Shown: positions 24,001 through 33,120, counted from the stretch's first letter. The stretch: 64,000 bases of DNA from Thermosulfurimonas marina (GCF_012317585.1 NZ_CP042909.1:434001-498000), one strand, 5' to 3'. Numbers and translations are program-made. The notes: generated from the sequence alone by a model not told the origin.

Positions 24001-24642
24001 TTATGCCCCGTCTTTAAATCCTTCACAAGGGGTGGGCTCTATTAAGGCCTCCTCCAGGAGGAGCTTCAGGGTTTCGGCCAGGGGAAGCCCCACCACCCCG
24101 GTGACCGAGCCCTGCACCTCGACCACAAAGGCCGCCGCCAATCCTTGAATGGCGTAGGCTCCGGCCTTGCCCAGAGGCTCTCCGGTGGCCAGATAGGCTT
24201 CGATCTCCTCCGGAAGCAGGTCCCGGAAGCGCACCCGGGTGCAGGTGAAAAAGACCTTCTCCTTTTGCCGAAAGGCCAGGGCCACCCCGGTAAAGACCTC
24301 GTGCCAGGCGCCGGAAAGGGACTTGAGCATCCTGCGGGCCTCGGCCAGATCCCGGGGCTTTCCCAGGAAACGTCCCGCCTGGACCACCAGGGTGTCTGCG
24401 GCCAGGACCGCGGCCTCCGACCCCGCCCTTTGGGCCACCGCTTGCGCCTTACGCCGGGCAAGCCCCTTTACTGCCTCCTCCGGAGAAACCCCCGGGGGAA
24501 GACTTTCGTCCACTTCCGCCGGGAAGACTTCAAAGGAAAGCCCCACCGAGGAAAGAAGCTCCCTTCTCCGAGGGCTTTTAGAGGCCAGGACTAGCGGGAC
24601 CCGATTCCGAAAAAGCGCCGGGCGTTTTCCGTGGTCTGCCAT
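24001..24642 (-). CDS. maf: Maf-like nucleoside triphosphate pyrophosphatase
   Basis: About 213 residues from ATG 24642, five bases after GGTGGAGGAG. It contains LVLASKSPRRRELL near the N-terminus, VLAADTLVVQAGRFLGKP and the later AGAYAIQGLAAAFV stretch, all characteristic of Maf/YhdE enzymes that hydrolyse dTTP, UTP or modified nucleotides as housecleaning. Its start lies inside the 3' end of tatD (about 50 bases of overlap). Confidence 0.9.
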   Translation of the reverse strand: MADHGKRPALFRNRVPLVLASKSPRRRELLSSVGLSFEVFPAEVDESLPPGVSPEEAVKGLARRKAQAVAQRAGSEAAVLAADTLVVQAGRFLGKPRDLAEARRMLKSLSGAWHEVFTGVALAFRQKEKVFFTCTRVRFRDLLPEEIEAYLATGEPLGKAGAYAIQGLAAAFVVEVQGSVTGVVGLPLAETLKLLLEEALIEPTPCEGFKDGA

Positions 24643-25358
24643 GCGCACTCCTCCACCGGAATTCCCTTCACCTCCGCCACCTTTTCACAGACATAACGGA
24701 CATAGGCCGGCTCGTTGCGCTTTCCCCGATAAGGGACCGGGGCAAGAAAGGGACAGTCGGTCTCGAGAAGCAGGCGTTCCAGGGGCACGAAGCGCACCAC
24801 CTCCCGAATATTTTCCGCCTTAGGAAAGGTCACTATCCCGGTCACGGAGATATAGGCCCCGAGGTCGAGGGCCTTGCAAGCCTCGGGGATCCCTCCGGCA
24901 AAGCAGTGAAAGACCGCCGGGAGGGGAAGGTATTTCCGGAGGATCTCCAGGGCCTCCGCATAGGCCTCACGCACATGGAGGACTACCGGAAGTCCCAGGC
25001 TCTTGGCCAGGGCCAGCTGTCTTTCGAAGTGTTCTTGTTGAAGCTTGCGGGGCGAATACTCCTTGGCGTAGTCTAGCCCGATCTCCCCCAGGGCCACGGC
25101 CCGGGAGGCCAGGGCCTCCAGTTCCCGATAAGCCTCCTCGGTGAGTTTGCGCACCTCGTGGGGATGTACCCCGGCGGTGGGATAGATAAACCCCGGATAG
25201 GTCTCGGCCAGGGAAAGGGCCTCCCGGGAGGTCTTGAGGTCGATTCCCACCACCACGATGGCCGAAAGGCCGGTCTTTCGGGCCCTCTGCACCACCTCGG
25301 GAAGGTCCCGATAACTTTCCCGGAGGTTTAGGTGGGCGTGGGTGTCCACCAGTTCCAT
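24591..25358 (-). CDS. tatD: TatD family metal-dependent hydrolase (DNase)
   Basis: A 255-residue TIM-barrel hydrolase. Metal ligands are visible in DTHAHL (residues 5-10), GVHPHE, ALGEIGLDY, VLHVREA, HCFAGG and ETDCPFLAP. The family acts as a 3'-5' exonuclease or deoxyribonuclease in the cytoplasm. It lies between the metal-transporter genes and maf, all on the same strand with short or negative spacing. Confidence 0.94.
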   Translation of the reverse strand: MELVDTHAHLNLRESYRDLPEVVQRARKTGLSAIVVVGIDLKTSREALSLAETYPGFIYPTAGVHPHEVRKLTEEAYRELEALASRAVALGEIGLDYAKEYSPRKLQQEHFERQLALAKSLGLPVVLHVREAYAEALEILRKYLPLPAVFHCFAGGIPEACKALDLGAYISVTGIVTFPKAENIREVVRFVPLERLLLETDCPFLAPVPYRGKRNEPAYVRYVCEKVAEVKGIPVEECAWQTTENARRFFGIGSR

Positions 25359-25364
25359 GGCGGA

Positions 25365-26165
25365 CTATTTTAATCTTCGGGCGCCGAAACTCAAAAGGAA
25401 AAGTCCTCCGGAAAAGAGGACGATGGCCCCGGAAGGAGGGAGGTTGAAAAGCACGGCCGCCGCCAGCCCTCCCAACACCGAAAGGGCCCCGAAAAGGGCC
25501 GAAAGGAGGTAGCACTGGCGCAGACCCCGGGCGACCTCCAGGGCGGCGGCCCCGGGAATAACCATGAGGGCCGAGACCAGAAGGAGCCCCACCATGCGCA
25601 TGCCCAGAACTACCAGGGCCGCCACCAGGGCCGCAAGCCAGAATTTGAGGGCCCTTACCGGAAGACCACAGGTGGCTGCAGACTCCTCGTCGAAGGCCAC
25701 GAAAAAAAAGGCCTCCCCCCGGAAGGCCACCACCCCCACCACCAGAAGGGCCAGACCCCCGGCCAGCAGGGCCTCGGAGGTCGAAAGGGCCAGAATATTC
25801 CCGAAAAGGTAGCTCAGGAGGCGCACATCGTAACTTCCGGCCAAGGAGGCCAGCACCAGGGCCAGGGCCATCCCCAGACCGGCCAGGATCCCCACCGCGG
25901 TATCCTCGTAGATGCCGGCCCGCTCCCGGATCTCGAGCACCACAAAGGCCGCCAGGACCGTAACCCCCAGGGCCCAGAGGAGGGGCCAGCGGGCTGTAAG
26001 AAAACCCAGGGCCACCCCCACAAAGGCCACGTGGGTTAAGGCGTGAGGAAGAAGGCTGTCGCGCCGGATAATGAGGAAAAGCCCCACCAGGGCCCCGGCC
26101 ACGGCCAGGGCCAGCCCCCCTAAGAGGGCGGGCCACAAAAAGGCGTACTCGGCCAACCAGGTCAA
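25365..26165 (-). CDS. znuB: Metal ABC transporter permease, ZnuB/MntB type
   Basis: About 266 residues from TTG 26165, whose TTGA overlaps the stop of the ATPase gene. It has about eight hydrophobic segments and the family signature HALTHVAFVGVALGF and LGMRMVGLLLVSALMVIPGAAA. It forms the membrane channel for zinc or manganese import with the ATPase encoded just upstream. The high-affinity binding protein (ZnuA) is not in the window. Confidence 0.92.
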   Translation of the reverse strand: MTWLAEYAFLWPALLGGLALAVAGALVGLFLIIRRDSLLPHALTHVAFVGVALGFLTARWPLLWALGVTVLAAFVVLEIRERAGIYEDTAVGILAGLGMALALVLASLAGSYDVRLLSYLFGNILALSTSEALLAGGLALLVVGVVAFRGEAFFFVAFDEESAATCGLPVRALKFWLAALVAALVVLGMRMVGLLLVSALMVIPGAAALEVARGLRQCYLLSALFGALSVLGGLAAAVLFNLPPSGAIVLFSGGLFLLSFGARRLK

Positions 26166-26899
26166 TGGCGATGCCCCACCAGGTGGTGTCCGGCCCCGGT
26201 GAAACCGCAGACCTCCGGATGCCGGCAAAACTCCAGGTGATCCCCGTGGAAGACCAGGCGCCGGTTGAGACAGGCCACCTGCTTGACGTGCCGGTCCACC
26301 ACTCCGATGTCGTGGGTTACGATGAGGATGGTTATTCCCTCACGGTTGAGATTTCCCAAAAGCTCGTAAAACCTCTCCTGAGAGGCGAAATCCACCCCGG
26401 TGGTGGGCTCGTCCAGGAGGAGAAGCTCCGGCTCTCCCACCAGGGCCCGAGCCAGAAAGACCCGCTGCTGCTGTCCCCCGGAAAGTTCCCGAAGAAGACG
26501 GCCCTCCATCCCCGAAAGCCCTACCCTTTCCAGGGCCCGGGCGACCCGCAACCGGCGTTCCTTCGCGGAAAGTCCCCTGCGGGCTACCAGCCCCAGGGCC
26601 ACGGCCTCCGCCACCGTAAGGGGAAGCACCCGGTCCACCAGGGCGGTGACCTTCTGGGGCACATAGCCCACCCGGTGCCATTCCCGGAATTCTTCCAGAT
26701 CCTTTCCGAAAAGGCGCACCCGCCCCTCCTGAGGCCGAAGGAGCCCCACCAGGATCTTGAGAAGGGTGGACTTTCCCGAACCGTTGGGCCCGATCAGGGC
26801 ACAGAAGTCCCCAAGAAAGAGCTTAAGGGTGACCTCCTCGAGCACCGGCTCTCCGTCATAGGCGAAGCTGACCTTCTCCGCTTCCACCACCGGGGTCAT
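26162..26899 (-). CDS. znuC: Metal ABC transporter ATPase, ZnuC type
   Basis: A 245-residue ATPase with Walker A GPNGSGKST, signature LSGGQQQRVFLARAL and Walker B LLLLDEPTTGVD. The last 25 residues are rich in His and Cys (FCRHPEVCGFTGAGHHLVG), as in several ZnuC proteins, and may sense or bind the metal. It overlaps both mazG upstream and znuB downstream by 4 bases. Substrate zinc is more likely than manganese, judged from the His-rich tail. Confidence 0.92.
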   Translation of the reverse strand: MTPVVEAEKVSFAYDGEPVLEEVTLKLFLGDFCALIGPNGSGKSTLLKILVGLLRPQEGRVRLFGKDLEEFREWHRVGYVPQKVTALVDRVLPLTVAEAVALGLVARRGLSAKERRLRVARALERVGLSGMEGRLLRELSGGQQQRVFLARALVGEPELLLLDEPTTGVDFASQERFYELLGNLNREGITILIVTHDIGVVDRHVKQVACLNRRLVFHGDHLEFCRHPEVCGFTGAGHHLVGHRH

Positions 26900-27681
26900 C
26901 TTTTTTTCAATTCCTCCCAGAGGGCGTCCATTTCCGAAAGAGGGACCTCGGCCAATTCCCGGCCTTGCTCCCGGAAGCTCCTTTCCATGGTCCGAAAGCG
27001 ACTCTCGAACTTGATAAGGGTCTTTTTAAGGGCTTCTTCCGGATTCACTCCCAGCTTGCGAGCCAGGTTGGCCACGGTAAAGAGGAGGTCCCCGATCTCT
27101 TCGGCTATCCGCTCCCGGTGGCCCTCCCGCAGGGCCTCCTCCAACTCCCGCCGCTCCTCCTCCAGTTTGGGGAGGACCTCCTCGGCCGAAGCCCAGTCGA
27201 AACCCACCCGGGAAGCCCGCTCTCCCAGGCGATAGGCCCTCTGGAGGGCCGGAAGGCTTCGGGGAAGGTTGCCGAGCACGCTGTGCTCCTCGGCCTTCTC
27301 CCGGGCCTCCCGGGCCTTTACCGCCTGCCAGCGCGCCAGCACCTCCTCCGCATCCCGGGCCCGCTCTTCCCCAAAGACATGAGGGTGCCGGCGAATCATC
27401 TTTTCCGCACAGAGCTCCAACATCTCCGCCACCCGAAAGAGACCCTTTTCCTGATAGATGTAGGCCACCATCAAGATAAGGAAGAGAAGATCTCCCAGCT
27501 CCTCGCGCACCTCCTCCGGTCGCCCTTCCCCTACGGCCTCGTAAGCCTCATAGGCCTCTTCCACCAGATATTTCCGCAGGCTCTCCGGGGTCTGCTGGCG
27601 ATCCCAGGGACAGCCCTCGGGACCCCGCAGGCGGGCCACAATCTGAAGCAGGCTTTCAAAAAGTTCCCCCTCCTTTCCCAT
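26896..27681 (-). CDS. mazG: Nucleoside triphosphate pyrophosphohydrolase MazG
   Basis: A 261-residue protein with two MazG domains: CPWDRQQTPESLRKYLVEEAYEAYEA and EELGDLLFLILM in the first half, GFDWASAEEVLPKLEEE and EEIGDLLFTVANLAR in the second. The EExxE and ExxD metal sites are intact in both. It hydrolyses non-canonical NTPs, or ppGpp-related pools in some bacteria. It overlaps znuC by 4 bases and follows cvpA by one base. Confidence 0.95.
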   Translation of the reverse strand: MGKEGELFESLLQIVARLRGPEGCPWDRQQTPESLRKYLVEEAYEAYEAVGEGRPEEVREELGDLLFLILMVAYIYQEKGLFRVAEMLELCAEKMIRRHPHVFGEERARDAEEVLARWQAVKAREAREKAEEHSVLGNLPRSLPALQRAYRLGERASRVGFDWASAEEVLPKLEEERRELEEALREGHRERIAEEIGDLLFTVANLARKLGVNPEEALKKTLIKFESRFRTMERSFREQGRELAEVPLSEMDALWEELKKR

Positions 27682-27682
27682 C

Positions 27683-28216
27683 TCAGGTCTCCCGGGAAGG
27701 GGCCCCGAAATAGCGCCGCCACTGGTAGTTGAAGCGGTGCTTGATCTCCGGAGGGACGAATTCGATGAGCATCCGGGTGGTGCGAAAGATCAGGGGAGCC
27801 ACGCGGGAGCGGTTGACCCAGTCCCGAGAGCCCGGGAAAAAGGTTACCAGGAAGAACAAAAAGACCGAAAGAAAGACGCAGGCCTTGACAAAGCCCAGAA
27901 GGGCCCCCAGGAGGCGATTCAGGGCCGAAAGCTGAGCGGCCTCAAAGATACGGGTAAAGACCTCCGCCAGGATGAAAACCGCAAGGAAGATCAAAATGAA
28001 GGAAATCAACCAGGATACCGGCTCAAACCAGGCATAACCCCGGAACCAGGGGGCCAGGATGTTTCTCACATGAGGCTCCAGGTCCCCGGCGGTAAAAAAG
28101 GCCAAAAGAAGGCCTACCAGGGAGGAAAGACCCCGAAAGAAGCCGATCCAGGCCGTGCGCACCACAAACCAGGCCATCACCGCCAGAGCCACCAGATCAA
28201 ACCAGGGAAGCTTCAT
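27683..28216 (-). CDS. cvpA: CvpA family membrane protein
   Basis: About 177 residues from ATG 28216, whose ATGA overlaps the cysS stop. It has four hydrophobic segments in the first 130 residues, with FDLVALAVMAWFVVRTAWIGFFRG at the start as in the colicin V production family, followed by a hydrophilic tail. The role in cell-envelope or biofilm physiology is not well defined. Confidence 0.82.
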   Translation of the reverse strand: MKLPWFDLVALAVMAWFVVRTAWIGFFRGLSSLVGLLLAFFTAGDLEPHVRNILAPWFRGYAWFEPVSWLISFILIFLAVFILAEVFTRIFEAAQLSALNRLLGALLGFVKACVFLSVFLFFLVTFFPGSRDWVNRSRVAPLIFRTTRMLIEFVPPEIKHRFNYQWRRYFGAPSRET

Positions 28217-29679
28217 AGGACCATCCAAAAGGGCCCCCAGGGGGTATCCCGCACCTCTACCCCTAGGGCCAAAAGTTCCTCCCGCAGGGCATCTGCCCGG
28301 GCAAAATCCTTGGCTCGCCGGGCCTCCTCTCGGGCCGAAAGACGCTCCTCCACCTCCCGGGGATCCAGGCCTTTGAGTTCTAGTTTACGTCTTCTTTCCT
28401 TCTCCACAAAGTCTTCCGGCTCACTTCCGCCCAGGCCCAGGATTTCTCCGGAAAGATCCCTGACCGTGGCCAGCACCTCCTCGGCCAGCCGGACCTCTTC
28501 CCCGGTGGCCCTGCGGGCCCCGGGCAGAAAGCGGTTGACCTCGGAAAGAAGTCTAAAAAGCGCCCCGATGGCCTCGGCAGTGTTGAGGTCGTCGGCCAGG
28601 GCCGCTACAAATTCTTCCCGAAAGCGGGAAAGGGCCTCGGCGAGCCTCCGAGCCGCCTTACGCAGCCCCCCCTCTTCCACCGGCTCGGCCTTCTTCAGGA
28701 AGTAAAGGCTTCCGTAAAGCCCGTAAAGGGCCTTTTCGGCCTCGCTCAGGGCCTGTTCGGTGTAGTCCAAAGGGCTCCGATAGTGTTTGGTAAGGAGAAA
28801 GAGGCGGATGACCTCCGGATGATAGCGGGAAAGCAGGCTTTTCAGACTCACATAGTTGCCCAGGCTCTTGGCCATCTTTTCCCCGTTTACGGTGATGAGG
28901 CCGTTGTGCACGAAGTAGCGCACGAAGGGTTTTCCGGTAGCGGCCTCGCTCTGGGCGATCTCATTTTCGTGATGGGGAAAGATGAGGTCCAGCCCTCCTC
29001 CGTGAAGGTCCAGGGTCTCTCCGCAGTACTTGAGGCTCATGGCCGAACATTCCAGGTGCCAGCCCGGCCGCCCCGGCCCCCAGGGACTCTCCCAGAAGGG
29101 TTCCCCGGGCTTGGCCGCCTTCCAGAGGGCAAAGTCCAGGGGGTTGCGTTTCTTCTCCGAGACCTCCACCCGGGCCCCGGCCAGCATGTCTTCTAACCTG
29201 CGTCCGGAAAGCTTTCCGTAGCCCGGAAATTTCTCCACCGCAAAGTAGACCTCTCCGTCGACCACATAGGCCACCCCTCGCGCAAGGAGCTTTTTTACCA
29301 GGGCAATCATTTCCGGGATGTGCTCCGTGGCCCGGGGCTCGTAAGTGGGAGGCCGCACCCCTAGGGCCGCGGTCTCCTCCTGATACTCCCGGATATATTG
29401 TTCGGCGATCTCATACCAGGGACGCCCCTCCCTGAAGGCCCGGTTGATGATTTTGTCGTCGATATCCGTGTAGTTACGCACGTAGGTCACCTGATAGCCC
29501 AGGTACTGCAGGAAGCGATAGAGCACGTCAAAGATCACCGCTGCCCGAGCGTGTCCCAGATGGGCCTCATCGTAGGCCGTAATTCCACACACATACATGG
29601 TCACCCGGGGAGGATTGAGGGGCTCGAAGTCCTCCTTCCTCCGGGTAAGGGTGTTATAGATCCGGAAAACCCTGGGCAA
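28213..29679 (-). CDS. cysS: Cysteinyl-tRNA synthetase
   Basis: About 488 residues from TTG 29679, five bases after AAAGGAGG; a longer frame to 29706 exists. The HIGH-like motif is AHLGHAR within [17 protein letters not shown], zinc ligands lie in the VCG, LECSAMS and HHENE segments, and the KMSKS loop is KMAKSLGN. It charges tRNA-Cys in the cytoplasm. The cvpA start overlaps its stop. Confidence 0.96.
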   Translation of the reverse strand: MPRVFRIYNTLTRRKEDFEPLNPPRVTMYVCGITAYDEAHLGHARAAVIFDVLYRFLQYLGYQVTYVRNYTDIDDKIINRAFREGRPWYEIAEQYIREYQEETAALGVRPPTYEPRATEHIPEMIALVKKLLARGVAYVVDGEVYFAVEKFPGYGKLSGRRLEDMLAGARVEVSEKKRNPLDFALWKAAKPGEPFWESPWGPGRPGWHLECSAMSLKYCGETLDLHGGGLDLIFPHHENEIAQSEAATGKPFVRYFVHNGLITVNGEKMAKSLGNYVSLKSLLSRYHPEVIRLFLLTKHYRSPLDYTEQALSEAEKALYGLYGSLYFLKKAEPVEEGGLRKAARRLAEALSRFREEFVAALADDLNTAEAIGALFRLLSEVNRFLPGARRATGEEVRLAEEVLATVRDLSGEILGLGGSEPEDFVEKERRRKLELKGLDPREVEERLSAREEARRAKDFARADALREELLALGVEVRDTPWGPFWMVL

Positions 29680-29708
29680 GGACGCCTCCTTTCCCCAAGA
29701 CCACACCG

Positions 29709-29735
29709 GGGCCCAGGCCTTAAAGGCCCGGGCCC
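29709..29735. repeat. Near-perfect 27-base inverted repeat between fbp and cysS
   Basis: Two 13-base arms with one A/C mismatch (GGGCCCAGGCCTT and its partner) flank a single base. No U-tract follows on the minus strand, so it is not a standard terminator. It could slow polymerase, stabilise the fbp mRNA or bind a protein. Confidence 0.6.
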
Positions 29736-29748
29736 GAACAATCGGTCA

Positions 29749-30894
29749 TTATTCGTGGATCTCGCCCTCTCCGGAGCCCGGGGCCTTGGCCTTGGGTTCT
29801 CCGATATCCCTAAAGCGGTCCTTGAGTTTTTCGAGCACCTTGGGCAGGGTGGTGTACTCCATCTCCTCCGGGGGCAGTCGGTGCGGCTCAAAGATCCCCT
29901 GACGGCGCAGGAAGTTGGCCAGATGCGCCGCCCGTTCCCGGGCCACATCAAAGGCCGGATCATCAAAAAGATCGTTAGGTCCGATAAGGCGCCCTTCACA
30001 GATCTGATACCCGGCGGCGATAACCCGTGGTGGCCCGTCAAAGCGGGTGGGCTTGGCCTGGGCAAAGGAGACCGGCATAAGAGGTCCGGTGTGGGAGCCC
30101 CGCATCCAGCCCTCCACCAACCAGGGCCGACCGAAGGGCTCGAGGATTTCTCCCACCGCAGGGAATCCGCTCTGGGCCCGGACGATAAGGACCGGATCGT
30201 CTTTGCCCACATAACGGCCGGCCATAAGGGAAAGTTTCTGGGTGGAGGCCGTCGCAGCGATCTCTCCGTCAGAATTCCGGTAAACCGCCCTTACCACGTA
30301 ACGGCTGGTGGCCCCGATGAAGACCAGAAGATCGTAAAGTTCGGCCGGAGTCTTAAGGCGGATGGCCTTTCCGGAATAGACATCCATGACCTCGAAGGTA
30401 AAACCATCGTGCATGGAGGGATCGATAACCAGACCCGCGGTATTCATGGGGTCGGCGAACATCTCGTAAAGGGGTAGATTCCAAGCACTGGGGGCGGTCT
30501 TGTCGGCAAAGAAGACGATTACCGGCTCGCTCTTGCGCTCCTCAAATTCCATCTCCGCCACCCCGGGGCCCATACCCTTAACGTTCCCGGAAAAGGCGTC
30601 CGAGAGGAGATCCTGCCCGGCGCCATAAAGCTTGAGCTTGCGGGCTACCTCTGTCCCGGCCAGGAAGGCCTCCCAGGCCAGCTTGTGCACCGGCTCGGCG
30701 TCCACCCCGTGGGTGTGGGTCATAACCATAGCGATATCGTCCCCACAGGTAATGACGGAGACGTCCAGAATGGTCCCCTTTTCCTTTCCCGCCTCCGCCA
30801 CCTCTCTTACCTTGGCCACTACTTCGGGATGCGTGGAGGAATGTCCCACATAACCCCCGATGTCGGCCTTGATTACCGAAAGCGTAATTTTCAT
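29749..30894 (-). CDS. fbp: Archaeal-type fructose-1,6-bisphosphate aldolase/phosphatase
   Basis: A 381-residue class V enzyme that both condenses triose phosphates and dephosphorylates fructose 1,6-bisphosphate, driving gluconeogenesis one way. Recognisable blocks are MKITLSVIKADIGGYVGHSS at the start, GDDIAMVMTHTHG, GAGQDLLSDAFSGNVKGMGPG, FFADKTAPSAWN and the C-terminal EYTTLPKVLEKL. The family is typical of thermophilic archaea and deeply branching autotrophic bacteria. It has its own GGAGGGAGG binding site and a divergent AT-rich upstream region, and is transcribed toward cysS. Confidence 0.96.
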   Translation of the reverse strand: MKITLSVIKADIGGYVGHSSTHPEVVAKVREVAEAGKEKGTILDVSVITCGDDIAMVMTHTHGVDAEPVHKLAWEAFLAGTEVARKLKLYGAGQDLLSDAFSGNVKGMGPGVAEMEFEERKSEPVIVFFADKTAPSAWNLPLYEMFADPMNTAGLVIDPSMHDGFTFEVMDVYSGKAIRLKTPAELYDLLVFIGATSRYVVRAVYRNSDGEIAATASTQKLSLMAGRYVGKDDPVLIVRAQSGFPAVGEILEPFGRPWLVEGWMRGSHTGPLMPVSFAQAKPTRFDGPPRVIAAGYQICEGRLIGPNDLFDDPAFDVARERAAHLANFLRRQGIFEPHRLPPEEMEYTTLPKVLEKLKDRFRDIGEPKAKAPGSGEGEIHE

Positions 30895-30981
30895 CCTGCA
30901 CCTCCCTCCTTTTGGTTATTTTACTAGATAGCCCAGATTGCCGAAAAAGTCTAACATAAAAGATAAAAAGACTCGACCGAG

Positions 30982-31284
30982 ATGCCAGAGGAAGAAAAGC
31001 GGGCGGTGGCCCTGAAATACGAGCCGGAGGAGGACCGGGCCCCCCGGGTGGTGGCCAAGGGACGGGGCTATCTGGCCGAGCTTATCCTGGAGGTGGCCCG
31101 GGAGCACGGGATTCCCATCCGGAGGGATACCGAACTCTTGGAAAAACTCTATCACCTGGAGATCGAGGCCGAAATTCCTCCGGAGCTTTACGAGGCCGTG
31201 GCGGTCATTCTGGCCTGGGCCTATCGCCTAAACCGCAAGGCCTCCTCTCCGAGCGGCCCGCGGGCCGGAGGAAGAAAAGACTAA
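30982..31284 (+). CDS. FlhB C-terminal domain-like small protein
   Basis: A 100-residue cytoplasmic protein homologous to the tail of the flagellar/type III export switch FlhB/YscU: AVALKYEPEEDRAPRVVAKGRG, LAELILEVAREHGIPIRRD and IPPELYEAVAVILAWAYRLN. It lacks the membrane domain and the autocleaving NPTH loop. Such orphan proteins (FhlP or FlhX types) can replace the cleaved FlhB tail in substrate switching. No flagellar gene is nearby in the window. Confidence 0.85.
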   Translation: MPEEEKRAVALKYEPEEDRAPRVVAKGRGYLAELILEVAREHGIPIRRDTELLEKLYHLEIEAEIPPELYEAVAVILAWAYRLNRKASSPSGPRAGGRKD

Positions 31285-31291
31285 CCCCGTC

Positions 31292-31319
31292 TTGTCAGTT
31301 AAAAAAAGGACTTTATAAT
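31292..31319 (+). promoter_or_regulatory. Promoter of tRNA-Ser
   Basis: TTGTCA (31292-31297) and TATAAT (31314-31319) are spaced by 16 bases and end 9 bases before the mature 5' end of the tRNA. Confidence 0.8.
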
Positions 31320-31328
31320 TCAGGGCTA

Positions 31329-31422
31329 GGAGGGGTGCCCGAGTGGTCGAAGGGGGCCGACTCGAAATCGGCTGTGCGGGTAAAAGCCCGCACCGGGGGT
31401 TCGAATCCCTCCCCCTCCGCCA
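31329..31422 (+). tRNA. tRNA-Ser (anticodon CGA)
   Basis: A 94-base class II tRNA. The acceptor stem GGAGGGG pairs with CCCCTCC, the anticodon stem GCCGA/TCGGC encloses the loop CTCGAAA (anticodon CGA), a long variable arm GTGCGGG...CCCGCAC follows, and the T arm carries GGTTCGAATCC. The discriminator is G and the terminal CCA is encoded. It reads UCG codons. Confidence 0.97.
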
Positions 31423-31442
31423 GTAAGAACCCACCTTTAAAC

Positions 31443-31467
31443 AAAAAAGGCAATCCTTAAGAGGATT
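31443..31467 (-). terminator. Intrinsic terminator of the ribosomal operon, overlapping the rplQ stop
   Basis: On the minus strand AATCCT and AGGATT pair around a 4-base loop (31452-31467), with GCC then six U after it. The rplQ stop codon lies inside the hairpin. Confidence 0.8.
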
Positions 31468-32086
31468 TTTCTTCGGGTGGACTCTCCGAAGGGGGCTCTT
31501 TTTCCTCCGCGGCTTCAGGGCCCCCTGCAGAAGAGACCTCCTGAGCCTCAACCTCCCCTGAAGCCTCCTGGGCCGGAGGGCTCTCCGGACCTTCCGCAAC
31601 CCCGGAGGCCTCTCCTTCTCCGGAGGTCGAAACCTCCTCGGCCTCCTTCCCACGGCCCAGGGCCCTTTCTATCTCTTTTTCGGCCTTTCTTTCCGCCTCG
31701 ATCTTCCTGCGGGAGCGCTTGTGCTGGAGCTTTTCTTCCACCAGCTCCACGATGGCCATCATGGCCGCATCCCCCCGCCGAGGACCGATCTTCACGATCC
31801 GGGTGTAGCCCCCGGGCCGATCCATATACTTCTCCCGCAATTCGGTAAAGAGTTTGCGCACCACAGCCTTGTCCCGGATAAAGGCCAGGGCCCGGCGCCG
31901 AGAGGCCAAGTCCCCCCGCTTGGCCAGGGTGATCATCCGGTCCGCCACCCGACGCAGCTCCTTGGCCTTGGCCAGGGTGGTGGTGATGCGCCCGTGGCGC
32001 AGAAGATCTGTAACTTGATTGCGCATGAGAGAAACCCTATGCTCCCACTTGGTGACCAGCCGACGGCTCCTTTTCCGGTGTCTCAT
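31457..32086 (-). CDS. rplQ: Ribosomal protein L17 with long acidic C-terminal tail
   Basis: A 209-residue protein. Residues 1-120 are a normal L17 ([24 protein letters not shown]...), as found near the exit tunnel of the 50S subunit. About 85 extra residues follow: a charged helix to about residue 145, then a low-complexity Glu/Ala/Pro/Ser/Gly tail ending ESPPEEKSS. Typical bacterial L17 is about 115-130 residues. It is the last gene of the merged ribosomal operon. Confidence 0.95.
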   Translation of the reverse strand: MRHRKRSRRLVTKWEHRVSLMRNQVTDLLRHGRITTTLAKAKELRRVADRMITLAKRGDLASRRRALAFIRDKAVVRKLFTELREKYMDRPGGYTRIVKIGPRRGDAAMMAIVELVEEKLQHKRSRRKIEAERKAEKEIERALGRGKEAEEVSTSGEGEASGVAEGPESPPAQEASGEVEAQEVSSAGGPEAAEEKEPPSESPPEEKSS

Positions 32087-32105
32087 GGCTCTACTCCTTT
32101 GACCT

Positions 32106-33092
32106 CTAAGATTGCGGAGGCTGCCACTCTACGCTCATGCCGAAATCGAGGCCCAACTCCCGAAGCCGGGCCCGTACCTCCTCCAAGGACTTCTTGCCGA
32201 AGTTCTTGAGTCGGAGCATCTCCGGCTCGCTCCGCACCACCAGATCTCCCACATACTTAAGACCGGCGCTGAGAAGGCAATTGAGGGTCCGGGAGGATAT
32301 GTCCAACTCCTCAAGACTCTTGTTGAGGACCCCGGCGAGATCCCCCCCTTTCTTTTCCTCCTCCGAGGCCTCAAGCGCTAGAGGTTCGCTTCCAAAGACT
32401 ACCAGCTGGTCCCGGAGGATCCCCGCGGCATAGAGCATAGCCTCTTCGGGATCGATGGTCCCATCGGTCCAGATCTCGAGCACCAGACGATCGAATTCGC
32501 TGCTTTTGCCCACCCGGGTCTGGGTCACGGAGAAATTGACCCGGGTAATGGGAGAGAAGACCGCGTCTACAGGAATGACCCCGATCTGGTGTGCTTCCTT
32601 AGAAAACTCTGCCGGCACATACCCTCGACCTCTTTCCACCTGAAGTTCCATCACCAGCTGCCCGTCTTTGGTGAGGGTGGCGATATGATGTTCGGGATTG
32701 GCCACCTTCGCCTGCCCCTGGGTGTCGATATCCCCGGCCTTGACCTCGCCTTCGCCCCGTCTTTCCAGACGAAAAATATAGGGACCGTCTCCCTGAAGGC
32801 GAAACCGCACCCCTTTGAGATTGAGGATAATGTCCGTCACGTCCTCCAGGACCCCGGGAAGACTGGTAAATTCATGCGGGGCCCCCTCAATCCTCACCGC
32901 GGTAATGGCCGCCCCTGGGATGGAGGAGAGTAAAATTCGCCGCAGGGCATTGCCAATGGTCACCCCGAAGCCTCGCTCGAAAGGTTCGATCACAAACTTG
33001 CCGTAGTAGGGCGGTCGGGAATCCTTGTGGGTCCGGATGCCTTCCGGCCGAATGAGATTTACATTACCAACCCGCGGTCTAAGCATTTCCAT
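32106..33092 (-). CDS. rpoA: RNA polymerase alpha subunit
   Basis: 328 residues from ATG 33092, four bases after GTGGAG; the open frame continues upstream but overlaps rpsD and is not used. The N-terminal assembly domain shows [28 protein letters not shown], the linker lies near residues 240-255 and the C-terminal domain shows [20 protein letters not shown] and [12 protein letters not shown], which contact DNA and activators. It is placed between rpsD and rplQ, the normal alpha-operon order. Confidence 0.97.
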   Translation of the reverse strand: MEMLRPRVGNVNLIRPEGIRTHKDSRPPYYGKFVIEPFERGFGVTIGNALRRILLSSIPGAAITAVRIEGAPHEFTSLPGVLEDVTDIILNLKGVRFRLQGDGPYIFRLERRGEGEVKAGDIDTQGQAKVANPEHHIATLTKDGQLVMELQVERGRGYVPAEFSKEAHQIGVIPVDAVFSPITRVNFSVTQTRVGKSSEFDRLVLEIWTDGTIDPEEAMLYAAGILRDQLVVFGSEPLALEASEEEKKGGDLAGVLNKSLEELDISSRTLNCLLSAGLKYVGDLVVRSEPEMLRLKNFGKKSLEEVRARLRELGLDFGMSVEWQPPQS

Positions 33093-33120
33093 TTTCTCCA
33101 CCCCGCTTTTGGAAATAGGT

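Noticed and set aside
24967-26136. A 389-codon minus ORF overlapping znuB and tatD
   Set aside because: Gly/Pro/Arg-rich out-of-frame shadow of clear ZnuB and TatD coding regions.
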